The position numbers were made by a program, and so were the translations under genes. Under the pieces are notes generated by a model, which saw only the letters and a program-made list of their open reading frames with translations, was not told the origin of the DNA and made no database searches. Source: a virus. Taken from it: a stretch of DNA of 45,028 nt. Location of the stretch: positions 1-45,028 of IMG/VR virus record IMGVR_UViG_3300042691_014397; one strand, given 5' to 3'. This document shows positions 37,089 through 43,460 of this stretch, one piece after another; position 1 is the stretch's first letter; each line of letters opens with the position of its first letter.

Positions 37089-37967
37089 CTATTCTGTTTC
37101 CATGAAAGACTTGACTACTTGGGCTGCGAGTTGCGGGACGATGGCATTACCATAGGAGCGCAATCGTCCCACTCTTGAGGGAACCCCATCAACCAACAAG
37201 CGAATGCCGGATTTAGTGCGCCTGATTTTTCCGTCTGTTGATTGTCGCCATTCCATACCGTCCGTCCAAGTAGAGAATTCTCTGGAACATTCGGACAATA
37301 GCTCCCGTCCTTCCAATCCCTGGTCGTCGGGGTTGGCCATGTTGTCTTCACCAAATCCGACAGATTGGCTCCGTAAGTCTGCGTTCCAGCCTTGTTCGTT
37401 CTCTGCCCCTTCTCGTTCAAAATCCGCCCGTCGTTTACATCCGTCGTCCTTGGTGTCGGCCATGTTGACTTTCGCATACCAGTAGAGTCTTTGTCTGATG
37501 TGCGGAGCGTTGATGCTGCCAGCCGGAATATCAACCCCTTCGCAGGTGTAGTTTTCGCTTTCCAGGTCAGCTTTAACTCCATCGAACCAACCATAGCCAG
37601 CCTCTCCTGCAACCTGTTCACCCATGACGACTTGTGGGCGACAAGATACGATGAGTCGAAAAAAGTGGGGCCAAAGATGCCGTTCGTCACTGACCCCTTT
37701 GCCTTTTCCTGCTTGGCTGAAGGGCTGGCAGGGACATGATCCCGTGAATACTTGTCTGTCATCATTCCATCCTGCTAATTTTAGAGCATATGACCAACCA
37801 CCAATGCCAGCAAAAAAGTGGCACTGTGTAAACTCTTTTAGGTCTTCTGGTTGAACGTCAACAATAGATCGTGTGTCTACATACCCATCAGGTATATGAC
37901 CTTTGTCTATAAGATTTCTCAACCATTGAGCGGCATATGGTTCTATTTCGTTATAATAATTCGCCAT
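37089..37967 (-). CDS. DNA (cytosine-5) methyltransferase, 292 aa
   Basis: Dcm-type enzyme that transfers a methyl group from SAM to cytosine C5. Motif I FAGIGG (52-57), motif IV SCPCQPFSQAG with catalytic Cys80, a divergent motif VI GEQVAG in place of ENV (116-121), HIRQRLYW at motif VIII, and motif X YGNAIVPQLA near the end. Target-recognition part is short. From about residue 160 the frame reads MADTKDDG..., MANPDDQG..., while another same-strand frame encodes a second protein-like sequence. GC-richer than its surroundings. Probably protects phage DNA or regulates; GGAG before the ATG. Confidence 0.88.
   Translation of the reverse strand: MANYYNEIEPYAAQWLRNLIDKGHIPDGYVDTRSIVDVQPEDLKEFTQCHFFAGIGGWSYALKLAGWNDDRQVFTGSCPCQPFSQAGKGKGVSDERHLWPHFFRLIVSCRPQVVMGEQVAGEAGYGWFDGVKADLESENYTCEGVDIPAGSINAPHIRQRLYWYAKVNMADTKDDGCKRRADFEREGAENEQGWNADLRSQSVGFGEDNMANPDDQGLEGRELLSECSREFSTWTDGMEWRQSTDGKIRRTKSGIRLLVDGVPSRVGRLRSYGNAIVPQLAAQVVKSFMETE
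37115..37765 (-). CDS. Overlapping second-frame protein inside the methylase gene (WPTP type), 216 aa
   Basis: Fully nested in the methylase coding region in another frame of the same strand. It carries repeated (T)WPTPxTxD motifs (TWPTPRTTDVNDGRI; TWPTPTTRDWKDGSY) and a C-terminal NPAFACWLMGFPQEWDDCAP followed by MVMPSSR. This layout matches a protein type I have often seen beside phage/bacterial cytosine methylases (WPTPTA.D...NP.f..WLMGfP..W). AGGATGG lies just before a double ATG. Either a true overlapping gene or a shadow of the conserved methylase; cannot be settled from one sequence. Confidence 0.4.
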   Translation of the reverse strand: MMTDKYSRDHVPASPSAKQEKAKGSVTNGIFGPTFFDSSYLVAHKSSWVNRLQERLAMVGSMELKLTWKAKTTPAKGLIFRLAASTLRTSDKDSTGMRKSTWPTPRTTDVNDGRILNEKGQRTNKAGTQTYGANLSDLVKTTWPTPTTRDWKDGSYCPNVPENSLLGRTVWNGDNQQTEKSGALNPAFACWLMGFPQEWDDCAPMVMPSSRNSQPK

Positions 37968-37984
37968 TAAAATCTCCAAATGAA

Positions 37985-38008
37985 GGTGGCTGGACTTAAC
38001 CAGCCACC
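37985..38008 (-). other. Strong 9-bp hairpin in the methylase 5' leader
   Basis: GGTGGCTGG-TTAAGT-CCAGCCACC, perfect 9-bp stem, between the methylase promoter and its start. Followed on the minus strand by TTCATTT, too weak to be a clear terminator for the AAA gene. Could be an attenuator-like or stabilising stem. Confidence 0.5.
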
Positions 38009-38009
38009 T

Positions 38010-38039
38010 ACTATATCACCGATTGACACAACAAGTCAA
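38010..38039 (-). promoter_or_regulatory. Sigma70-like promoter for the methylase
   Basis: Minus strand TTGACT, 18 bases, TATAGT, overlapping the end of the AAA ATPase gene. Confidence 0.45.
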
Positions 38040-38993
38040 CTTGCAAATGCGTTCCCAATTATTGGGATTGTTGCGTCGAACCTTGGCGATCTTGATCGCA
38101 GTCCGAATAGAAATTTCTTGAAGCTTCATATAGTTGTCTTCAATGAAATCCATAACGTCCTGCTGCTCGTGGTCCTTCATACCGTCCAGCATACCCTGCT
38201 GGATGACCTGACGAATACGGACCAGATAGTCCCGCTTGCTCTTGATGGACAGGTCCACATAATAGCCACGAGACATCAGGGCTTCCCAATGAGCAGCCAT
38301 CTTGTGGCTGGACTTGGCCATAGCCGCCAGATCAAGGTTCGTCAGAAAGATCGTGGAACCACAGAATTCGAACTGGCGAGGAATATTCTCACCAGTTTCT
38401 TCGTCCACCAGCTTACCTTCTGACAACCAAGACACAACCCGGCTTTCTGACGTGTCACAGACCGCCTTAAGAATATTCATGGACAGTTCGTCCTTGAACA
38501 GGTTGTCGCAATCGTCAAACACCAGAACCGTGTTAGCCTGACGGTAGGCATAGAGCATCTTCACAAGACCCGTGGCACGGGCATAACCCTTGACGAAGAC
38601 ATGGCGCTCTGCTTCCTTGTCCCACTCCTTGAGAACCTTGGTAACGGTATGGGACTTGCCAAGACCAGGACCGCCAGAGATGATAACAGCCGTGGCGTCA
38701 CCAGCAATAGACGACTCTACAAGCGTTTCAGTGATTTCAAAACGCTCATTGATACGAGCAGCAATGTCTTCGTCCGTTTCCTTGATCGTGAAATTCACAT
38801 GGTTCACAGGTGCTTCACGAGGCTGTTCGACAGGATTGAAGGCATTGGGATCATACTTGGCAGTAGGATCAACCAGAGGATCGGCCAAAGGCAGACCAGC
38901 ATAGTTGACAATAACATCATAGGGAATACCAAGAGCCTCACGACGACGACGAGTCAACCGCCAAGGATGTTTAGCGACACGAATAGCGCCCAT
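38016..38993 (-). CDS. AAA+ ATPase, phage type, 325 aa
   Basis: Walker A GGPGLGKS at 107-114, Walker B VLVFDDCD at 156-163, then a sensor-like FCGSTIFLTNLDL (about 210-222). N-terminal 70 residues are basic and Pro-rich, a helical lid follows. Proteins of this build occur in many large phages next to early genes and are usually called ATP-binding or AAA proteins; the substrate is unknown. GC-richer than flanking genes. Own promoter with inverted repeats at 39026-39061. Confidence 0.85.
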   Translation of the reverse strand: MGAIRVAKHPWRLTRRRREALGIPYDVIVNYAGLPLADPLVDPTAKYDPNAFNPVEQPREAPVNHVNFTIKETDEDIAARINERFEITETLVESSIAGDATAVIISGGPGLGKSHTVTKVLKEWDKEAERHVFVKGYARATGLVKMLYAYRQANTVLVFDDCDNLFKDELSMNILKAVCDTSESRVVSWLSEGKLVDEETGENIPRQFEFCGSTIFLTNLDLAAMAKSSHKMAAHWEALMSRGYYVDLSIKSKRDYLVRIRQVIQQGMLDGMKDHEQQDVMDFIEDNYMKLQEISIRTAIKIAKVRRNNPNNWERICKLTCCVNR

Positions 38994-39025
38994 AGTGTTT
39001 TCCTCTGTTTGAAGACTATGACTGG

Positions 39026-39061
39026 ATAATACTCTAATATATTATTAGTGTCAATACACTA
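39026..39061 (-). promoter_or_regulatory. Promoter of the AAA ATPase with two overlapping inverted repeats
   Basis: Minus strand TTGACA, 17 bases, TATTAT. The spacer is filled by CTAATA-ATA-TATTAG (39034-39048), and TAGTGT-ATTG-ACACTA (39046-39061) covers the -35. Such palindromes over promoter elements are what a repressor operator looks like; no repressor gene recognised here. Confidence 0.65.
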
Positions 39062-39062
39062 A

Positions 39063-39093
39063 AAGAAAAAAGTGGCAGTTTCCTGCCACTTTA
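39063..39093 (-). terminator. Rho-independent terminator after the YubB-like gene
   Basis: Minus strand AAAGTGGCAG-GAAA-CTGCCACTTTTTT, 8- to 10-bp stem with tetraloop and U-run. Confidence 0.85.
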
Positions 39094-39096
39094 AAT

Positions 39097-39633
39097 TTAT
39101 TCTTTGTTCTCTTCCTCTTGCCACATCAGCCAGTTCTCATACTCTGGCATGAGCATACTTACCAAATCTTCTGACAAACCTTCATGCCAATTTTCATCAG
39201 AGAAATCATATTCCACTGATTCATCACCATCTTCGTCTGTCCAAACACCAGCAAAGTCATACTCAAAATATGTTGCCCTTACAGTATATCCAAGTTCCTT
39301 AAGATGCTCATAGAATTCAATCGGCGGCCACCATGCAGTATCAAAAGATGTGGTAACAGTTTCACCAAACACTTCATGACCTGGATTGTCTACATCCCAC
39401 TTTGTTCCCCAATTGTTGACATTCCAGTCATACCAATCAGAAGAACCATACTTTTTGATGTTTTCTGCTGAGATATTCGGATCAGAAACCGGAGAAGACA
39501 TTTCAGTAAGTTCTACAGGGGTAGGAAGGAAAGCACCAAAAAGACCATTGCTTTCACAAGCCTTGACGAACTTCTGAACCATAAGAGGGTCAGAATGAGA
39601 AACCGTGAGATTGTTATGGCACCAATTAGGCAT
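39097..39633 (-). CDS. DUF1281/YubB-like protein, 178 aa
   Basis: Starts MPNWCHNNLTVSHSDPLMVQ. It contains NNWGTKWDVDN and TTSFDTAWWPPIEFYEHLKE, then an acidic AGVWTDEDGD segment. MPNWC.N.l.v.G...NWGTKWd...v....F.TAW.PP is the signature of the DUF1281 / YubB ferredoxin-like family found on phages and plasmids, function unknown. Monocistronic: promoter upstream and terminator downstream. Confidence 0.85.
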   Translation of the reverse strand: MPNWCHNNLTVSHSDPLMVQKFVKACESNGLFGAFLPTPVELTEMSSPVSDPNISAENIKKYGSSDWYDWNVNNWGTKWDVDNPGHEVFGETVTTSFDTAWWPPIEFYEHLKELGYTVRATYFEYDFAGVWTDEDGDESVEYDFSDENWHEGLSEDLVSMLMPEYENWLMWQEEENKE

Positions 39634-39659
39634 TTGTCTTCTCCTTTATCTGATAATAG

Positions 39660-39687
39660 ATCATACCATTACTGTAATGGTTGTCAA
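39660..39687 (-). promoter_or_regulatory. Promoter of the YubB-like gene with palindromic spacer
   Basis: Minus strand TTGACA, 16 bases, TATGAT. The spacer is almost entirely the palindrome CCATTA-CAG-TAATGG (39666-39680), a likely operator. Confidence 0.65.
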
Positions 39688-39691
39688 GCGT

Positions 39692-39868
39692 TTATTGCTC
39701 TACCCAGACACCTTTTCGAGCCAGATTATTGATTTGTCCGTTTGTCAACCACATGATAACCCATTCACCACGAATAGAGTTATCACGGACTTTCTGCCAT
39801 CCAATGATGTCCTGCACATTCTTTAGATCGTCACGGTGAACCATGACCTTCTGGCGCTTGTCATACAT
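39692..39868 (-). CDS. Hypothetical protein, 58 aa
   Basis: Begins MYDKRQKVMVHRDDLKNVQD and ends NNLARKGVWVEQ. GGAG six bases before this ATG; overlaps the upstream gene by 8 bases. Longer in-frame readings lack a ribosome site. Not recognised. Confidence 0.55.
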   Translation of the reverse strand: MYDKRQKVMVHRDDLKNVQDIIGWQKVRDNSIRGEWVIMWLTNGQINNLARKGVWVEQ

Positions 39869-40019
39869 TGTCGTCTCCATTAACAACAATATACTCATAC
39901 TTGTCACAGTAGTCAAGCACAGAGTCATAATCAGGAAAGATCATTGGGCTGACGATATTGAAGAACTGGTCGATCAGGTAGAAACCAATGTCTTCTGCAT
40001 AGGCGATGGCTACTTCCAT
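39861..40019 (-). CDS. Hypothetical protein, 52 aa
   Basis: Begins MEVAIAYAEDIGFYLIDQFF and ends YEYIVVNGDDNV. Start set by AGGAG in front of this ATG; the longer open frame upstream runs through a hairpin and has no good site. Not recognised. Confidence 0.55.
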   Translation of the reverse strand: MEVAIAYAEDIGFYLIDQFFNIVSPMIFPDYDSVLDYCDKYEYIVVNGDDNV

Positions 40020-40037
40020 TGTCTTTCTCCTATTTGT

Positions 40038-40071
40038 GGTCTGGTATGTCAGAAAGGAAACATACCAAACC
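40038..40071 (-). other. 12-bp hairpin upstream of the 52-aa gene
   Basis: GGTTTGGTATGT ... ACATACCAGACC on the minus strand, 12 pairs (one G-U), 10-base loop, no U-run on either strand. Candidate RNase processing or translation-control stem within an operon. Confidence 0.5.
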
Positions 40072-40083
40072 ACCGCCCCAACA

Positions 40084-40491
40084 TCAACCCGGCATCTTAT
40101 TCTTTTTAATACGACGAAGCGGCTTGATTGCACCAGCATCAATCTGCCACTGGATATTATCTTCGTTGATAATCACTGTCTTGGCGCAAACCTTCTGCAC
40201 CACACCAAAACGACGTTCACCTTCTTCCTTGAAGGAAACCCACATACCAGGAACAACCATTCGCAAAATCTGTGCAGACTTCTTGTTATAATAATGAGTG
40301 AAATTATAACGACGCTGCATTTGTCTCTGACGCTCTGCCTTAATAATAGCCATAGTCTGCTTGAGATCAAAAAAGTCAACATTGATCTTCTTGCCATCAA
40401 GCTTGGCATTATACATATCCACATACTTGTTGTAGATTTCGGTCAGCTTGTCTTCGTTGAGGTTCTTGAGGTCAGAGCGATAAAGAGTCAT
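40084..40491 (-). CDS. Hypothetical protein, 135 aa
   Basis: N-terminal half helical and basic (MTLYRSDLKNLNEDKLTEIY; KAERQRQMQRRYNFTHYYNK). The C-terminal half looks like a small beta barrel (VPGMWVSFKEEGERRFGVVQ-KVCAKTVIINED) with a basic tail. The layout suggests nucleic-acid binding, not proven. Not recognised. Confidence 0.6.
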   Translation of the reverse strand: MTLYRSDLKNLNEDKLTEIYNKYVDMYNAKLDGKKINVDFFDLKQTMAIIKAERQRQMQRRYNFTHYYNKKSAQILRMVVPGMWVSFKEEGERRFGVVQKVCAKTVIINEDNIQWQIDAGAIKPLRRIKKNKMPG

Positions 40492-40522
40492 AGTCGTTGT
40501 TCCTGTTGAGTTTCAGTTAGAG

Positions 40523-41026
40523 TTAGACAGTTTCGAACTTGTTCTTCAACCTTACATATTCAACATACTCTGGATCAGTAGTCCTGTCAAGCAGTTTGTG
40601 GGGCGAACGATCCAATTCATCCCACATTTTTTTCGTAACACGATTTCCATACTTGGCAACGAAATCCTTGAGACGACCATAGAAGATTTCATCTTTCTTT
40701 TTTTCATGTTCAGACCAATAATCTACACTATAGGCACGAACAATCATCTGCCCATTATTTGCCTGAAAAATCTCATAGATATATTCAATGTCACCATGAT
40801 CTTCTGGTGCATTAGTCATACGAATGTCGCCAGCATTTACCTTGTTTGCGGCAATAAATGCAGCCGCAAATTCATCATTCTCATAACGTGGCAGGTCCCA
40901 CGCATTGGCTAGTGTCTTGGTCAGAACATCAGCAGCACCCTCTGGATATCCATCCCAATGTTTATAGACACAGAAACCTTTCTCATTCATGTTGTCACGA
41001 AAGTCAAATACAGCACGAGTTCCCAT
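40523..41026 (-). CDS. Conserved phage protein of the 'MGTRAVFDF..HWDGYP' type, 167 aa
   Basis: Starts MGTRAVFDFRDNMNEKGFCV. It contains YKHWDGYPEGAADVLTKTLA, PRYENDEFAAAFIAANK and EYIYEI. This 'MGtRA.y.f.d.....yvYkHwDGYP.gAa..l..al..Aw.lPR.E.dEfaAAF.aaNK' pattern is common in phages and bacteria, function unknown. GGAG before the ATG; longer reading is unsupported. Promoter upstream. Confidence 0.8.
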   Translation of the reverse strand: MGTRAVFDFRDNMNEKGFCVYKHWDGYPEGAADVLTKTLANAWDLPRYENDEFAAAFIAANKVNAGDIRMTNAPEDHGDIEYIYEIFQANNGQMIVRAYSVDYWSEHEKKKDEIFYGRLKDFVAKYGNRVTKKMWDELDRSPHKLLDRTTDPEYVEYVRLKNKFETV

Positions 41027-41052
41027 TTTATTCTCCGTTTGTTTATTTTTAG

Positions 41053-41080
41053 AGCCTACCACATATTTTTCTTATGTCAA
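41053..41080 (-). promoter_or_regulatory. Sigma70-like promoter before the MGTRA gene
   Basis: Minus strand TTGACA (perfect), 16 bases, TAGGCT (three of six). Correctly placed between two genes. Confidence 0.45.
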
Positions 41081-41092
41081 AACTTTTTAGGA

Positions 41093-41383
41093 TCAGGTAT
41101 CTTTCTCTTCCTTTTCCATTCCGGCTTCAATTAACTGTTTCCAGTAGATAGCAATTTTCATATTACCGTTCTTGTCAAGAATGCGCCAATATGAAATCTG
41201 TTTTGGAGACAGATAACCCCGTTGATTGTAATAATTAGCCATAGAAGTTCCCATACGAACGTGACAAGGACGAAACCCCTTGCCATTCAAAGAATTATTA
41301 TTTTTGAGAACAACCAAAGCACGGGCAACAGCTTCATCATTCGTGGCCAGAAGGTCAATCATAATTTCTTTTGTCATTTCCAT
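41093..41383 (-). CDS. Conserved phage protein, 96 aa
   Basis: Begins MEMTKEIMIDLLATNDEAVA. Central NSLNGKGFRPCHVRMGTSMA followed by RGYLSPKQISYWR. The 'ld.Nd.AV.rALvvLy..Qt...k...Gfn..da....s.a.....g.LSpKQ....rk.i.kY..qL' layout is a recurrent phage/bacterial protein with unknown function. GGTAAGGA lies upstream of the ATG. Confidence 0.65.
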   Translation of the reverse strand: MEMTKEIMIDLLATNDEAVARALVVLKNNNSLNGKGFRPCHVRMGTSMANYYNQRGYLSPKQISYWRILDKNGNMKIAIYWKQLIEAGMEKEEKDT

Positions 41384-41394
41384 GACATTTGTCC

Positions 41395-41817
41395 TTACCA
41401 CGATCCCTGATAGATGATAGAACGAAGATCACCCATTTCCTTAGCCTTGTCAAGCCAATTCTTGGCTTCACGGAAAAACTTTAGATCAATTTCTTTTTGT
41501 TCTTCATATGATCCATATTCATCTGCTTCACCGAGATGATATGACCTTCCAAAGAAAAATCCTGTCACATTCTCTGGAAGACCATCATTCTCAATAGTTT
41601 CAATGATGGTATCAATATCGTCACTGTCAAGATAAATGTCCTGACATTCGTCATTTCCATCTGCAAATTCGTTTACAATAAAACTATGTAGATTAGGATG
41701 TTTGCGCCAATAGGCAAGTTCAATCCTTTTATATTTAACATGATAACCTTCATCCATGACGGGTTCTTTACCCCAAGCAGGGGACTTTTCACCGTAAAGC
41801 ATCATATCAAGACCCAT
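41395..41817 (-). CDS. Conserved 'MGLDMxL' protein, 140 aa
   Basis: Starts MGLDMMLYGEKSPAWGKEPV, with ELAYWRKHPNLHSFIVNEFA, a DCxD-like DECQDIYLDSDD and TGFFFGRSYHLGE. This is a widespread phage/bacterial family (MGLDMyL......YWRKaN.IH.wFv......DdC....v....l..l........lP...GFFFG) of unknown function. GGAGAG lies before this ATG. Confidence 0.8.
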   Translation of the reverse strand: MGLDMMLYGEKSPAWGKEPVMDEGYHVKYKRIELAYWRKHPNLHSFIVNEFADGNDECQDIYLDSDDIDTIIETIENDGLPENVTGFFFGRSYHLGEADEYGSYEEQKEIDLKFFREAKNWLDKAKEMGDLRSIIYQGSW

Positions 41818-41842
41818 AACACTCTCCATCAGTTGATAATCT

Positions 41843-41871
41843 AATCTACTACGACCGTTCTATCATGTCAA
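41843..41871 (-). promoter_or_regulatory. Sigma70-like promoter before the MGLDM gene
   Basis: Minus strand TTGACA (perfect), 17 bases, TAGATT, inside the end of the preceding gene. Confidence 0.5.
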
Positions 41872-42046
41872 GTAGATTTTGAAGAAATTCTACCTCTGAT
41901 AAAGCACCTTTTTGTAACCCTTTAAAGTAAACATCCTTTAGAGGGTCTTGTGCTGCATAGTTTTCTCTACTACGCATCCTTTCATAAAGCCTCTGTTTTA
42001 CTTCGTCAAGAGCCTTTTGTGGGTCTTTGGAAAGAAATTCTGTCAT
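41849..42046 (-). CDS. Hypothetical protein, 65 aa
   Basis: Begins MTEFLSKDPQKALDEVKQRL. Two charged helices. An ATG five codons earlier is the alternative start. Its last codons contain the promoter for the MGLDM gene. Not recognised. Confidence 0.5.
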   Translation of the reverse strand: MTEFLSKDPQKALDEVKQRLYERMRSRENYAAQDPLKDVYFKGLQKGALSEVEFLQNLLDMIERS

Positions 42047-42064
42047 AATCATTTCCATTTACTA

Positions 42065-42271
42065 TTAGATTATAGTAGAGTTAAAAGAGGCGTTTCGGAG
42101 CCGCTCAGCTTCTTCTAAATCCACCAGAGCTAAAGCATCACACCCACGATTGAAACCAGCGATCCAGTAGGCATTTACTTCTTCCCAACCATCTCCACGA
42201 TTGGTATCGTCATTCTCAATGAACCAGTGAAGCGCCTCATATAAAGCCTTAATTTTTTCTTCCTGTGTCAT
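42065..42271 (-). CDS. Hypothetical protein, 68 aa
   Basis: Begins MTQEEKIKALYEALHWFIEN, with EVNAYWIAGFNRGCDALALV. GGAGGAC precedes the ATG, located in the last codons of the 39-residue gene. Not recognised. Confidence 0.55.
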   Translation of the reverse strand: MTQEEKIKALYEALHWFIENDDTNRGDGWEEVNAYWIAGFNRGCDALALVDLEEAERLRNASFNSTII

Positions 42272-42272
42272 C

Positions 42273-42392
42273 TTAGTCCTCCAGCATTCCTGGAATGATC
42301 CACCAGGATATGTCAAAATTTTGTGGCTTAGATAGATAAGCCCATTGATACTTGTATTTGCCATTAATGGGGCAGATATAATAGAACACCAT
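42273..42392 (-). CDS. Hypothetical mini-protein, 39 aa
   Basis: Reads MVFYYICPINGKYKYQWAYL then SKPQNFDISWWIIPGMLED. GGAG precedes the ATG, within the last codons of a 14-codon ORF. Aromatic-rich; function unknown. Confidence 0.45.
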   Translation of the reverse strand: MVFYYICPINGKYKYQWAYLSKPQNFDISWWIIPGMLED

Positions 42393-42393
42393 A

Positions 42394-42438
42394 TCAAATC
42401 TCCTCATATAATTCAACGATCAGTTCAGCTACAGTCAT
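42394..42438 (-). CDS. 14-codon ORF, possible remnant or leader
   Basis: Codes MTVAELIVELYEEI. It starts in an ATGA overlap with the 89-residue gene and contains the ribosome site of the next gene. The sequence looks like the opening of a longer 'MTVaELIe.L' phage protein, so it may be a truncated remnant kept as a coupling peptide. Confidence 0.3.
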   Translation of the reverse strand: MTVAELIVELYEEI

Positions 42439-42704
42439 ATTAGTGATCCTGTATAAAAAGCACCGTATAGTGCGTTCTGTGCTTGTTTGGTCACTTTTTT
42501 GCCATGTTTCAGTGGACCTTTATAAATGTAACCGAACATTCGCCCACGCTCATAGCCCTCTCTGTCAACAATAGAGTTGCAATAAGCGTCATAATCCATA
42601 GGAATACCATCTTGGACCTCCTTGAACCCTCGCACAAATGGGGCTTTGTGAATGATCTGGTTTGCGGTAACTGTCTTGCCCGTATATCCTTGCGAAGTTG
42701 TCAT
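42435..42704 (-). CDS. Hypothetical protein, 89 aa
   Basis: Starts MTTSQGYTGKTVTANQIIHK. Contains GYERGRMFGYIYKGPLKHGK and ALYGAFYTGSLI; basic and Gly/Tyr-rich. Not recognised. A weak TTGACT/TAAAAC promoter may lie at 42726-42754. Confidence 0.6.
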   Translation of the reverse strand: MTTSQGYTGKTVTANQIIHKAPFVRGFKEVQDGIPMDYDAYCNSIVDREGYERGRMFGYIYKGPLKHGKKVTKQAQNALYGAFYTGSLI

Positions 42705-42728
42705 ATCATCCTCCGTTGATGATTTGTT

Positions 42729-43019
42729 TTACACTGGATCAGTTGCTGAGTCAAGCTTCTTTTTCATTTTGTTGAGAAATTCTTCTACAAGAGAAGCAGA
42801 CACAGATGCTCTTATATGACGCTCTCCATCAGAACCAGTGAATGACGACAGAACAAATCCACCAGTAGAACAAGTGCTATTCTTATCGTGAAGATACTGA
42901 TAAGCCATAGACTTCATAAAGTTGATAAGACCTTCCTTGTCATAAAGATCAACCATAGACTTGTTCATCTTTAGAACGACTTCTGCCGTATGTTCAAAGT
43001 CATATTCGTCAAAGATCAT
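42729..43019 (-). CDS. Hypothetical protein, 96 aa
   Basis: Starts MIFDEYDFEHTAEVVLKMNK; central SMAYQYLHDKNSTCSTGGFV and a basic C-terminal helix. Similar 'hTA..vl........l......m...g......TGGF..s' proteins occur in phages, unknown role. Overlaps the ArfA-like mini-gene by 11 bases. Confidence 0.6.
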   Translation of the reverse strand: MIFDEYDFEHTAEVVLKMNKSMVDLYDKEGLINFMKSMAYQYLHDKNSTCSTGGFVLSSFTGSDGERHIRASVSASLVEEFLNKMKKKLDSATDPV

Positions 43020-43122
43020 GATGTTTCTCCTTGCGATTATAAGAGCCTTTACCCTTTTTGGACCGAACTATTCTCTGTCTAAACTTAGCAGATTTTAGTT
43101 CTTTTGCAACAAGATTTTTCAT
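43009..43122 (-). CDS. ArfA-like ribosome-rescue peptide, 37 aa
   Basis: Reads MKNLVAKELKSAKFRQRIVR then SKKGKGSYNRKEKHHDL. The block FRQRIVRSKKGKGSYNRKEKH closely matches the core of E. coli ArfA ([21 protein letters not shown], quoted from memory). That core reads an empty mRNA channel and recruits RF2 to free stalled ribosomes. Only the core is present, as in several phage homologues. GAGGAAC before the ATG; TGATG overlap with the upstream stop. Confidence 0.65.
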   Translation of the reverse strand: MKNLVAKELKSAKFRQRIVRSKKGKGSYNRKEKHHDL

Positions 43123-43409
43123 CACCGTTCCTCATTTTCTCTAATAATATCGTATGCTTCCTGGCTTTCTAGGAGCATTTCATGTAGGATTTCATACAAC
43201 CAGTCAGGAATTGGAACCTGCTCTAGTTCTCCACCTTCGTCTATATACAAATCAATTCCATCAATCTTATATTCAATATCTTCTGCTGGATAGCAATCTT
43301 CTGCTGGTCCATATGTTCTGGCAGCACATCCACCATAGGTTACTGTATAGTCAAACTCAACAAGAAAATCCTTGTCAAGAATTGTCACATTTGTCTTTGC
43401 TCTGGACAT
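43122..43409 (-). CDS. Hypothetical protein, 95 aa
   Basis: Begins MSRAKTNVTILDKDFLVEFD. It contains YTVTYGGCAARTYGPAEDCY and then PAEDIEYKIDGIDLY with an acidic helical C-terminus. Resembles 'v.v....v.yd..pg...d...yg.PaEp.E..i..i.l.' phage proteins of unknown role. AAGGAG before the ATG. Confidence 0.6.
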   Translation of the reverse strand: MSRAKTNVTILDKDFLVEFDYTVTYGGCAARTYGPAEDCYPAEDIEYKIDGIDLYIDEGGELEQVPIPDWLYEILHEMLLESQEAYDIIRENEER

Positions 43410-43431
43410 GATCTTTCTCCTTGTTGAGTTT

Positions 43432-43460
43432 GTTATCTCATAGATAGATTGTAGTGTCAA
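43432..43460 (-). promoter_or_regulatory. Sigma70-like promoter before the 95-aa gene
   Basis: Minus strand TTGACA (perfect), 17 bases, GATAAC (four of six). The -35 overlaps the stop codon of the broken gene upstream. Confidence 0.45.
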
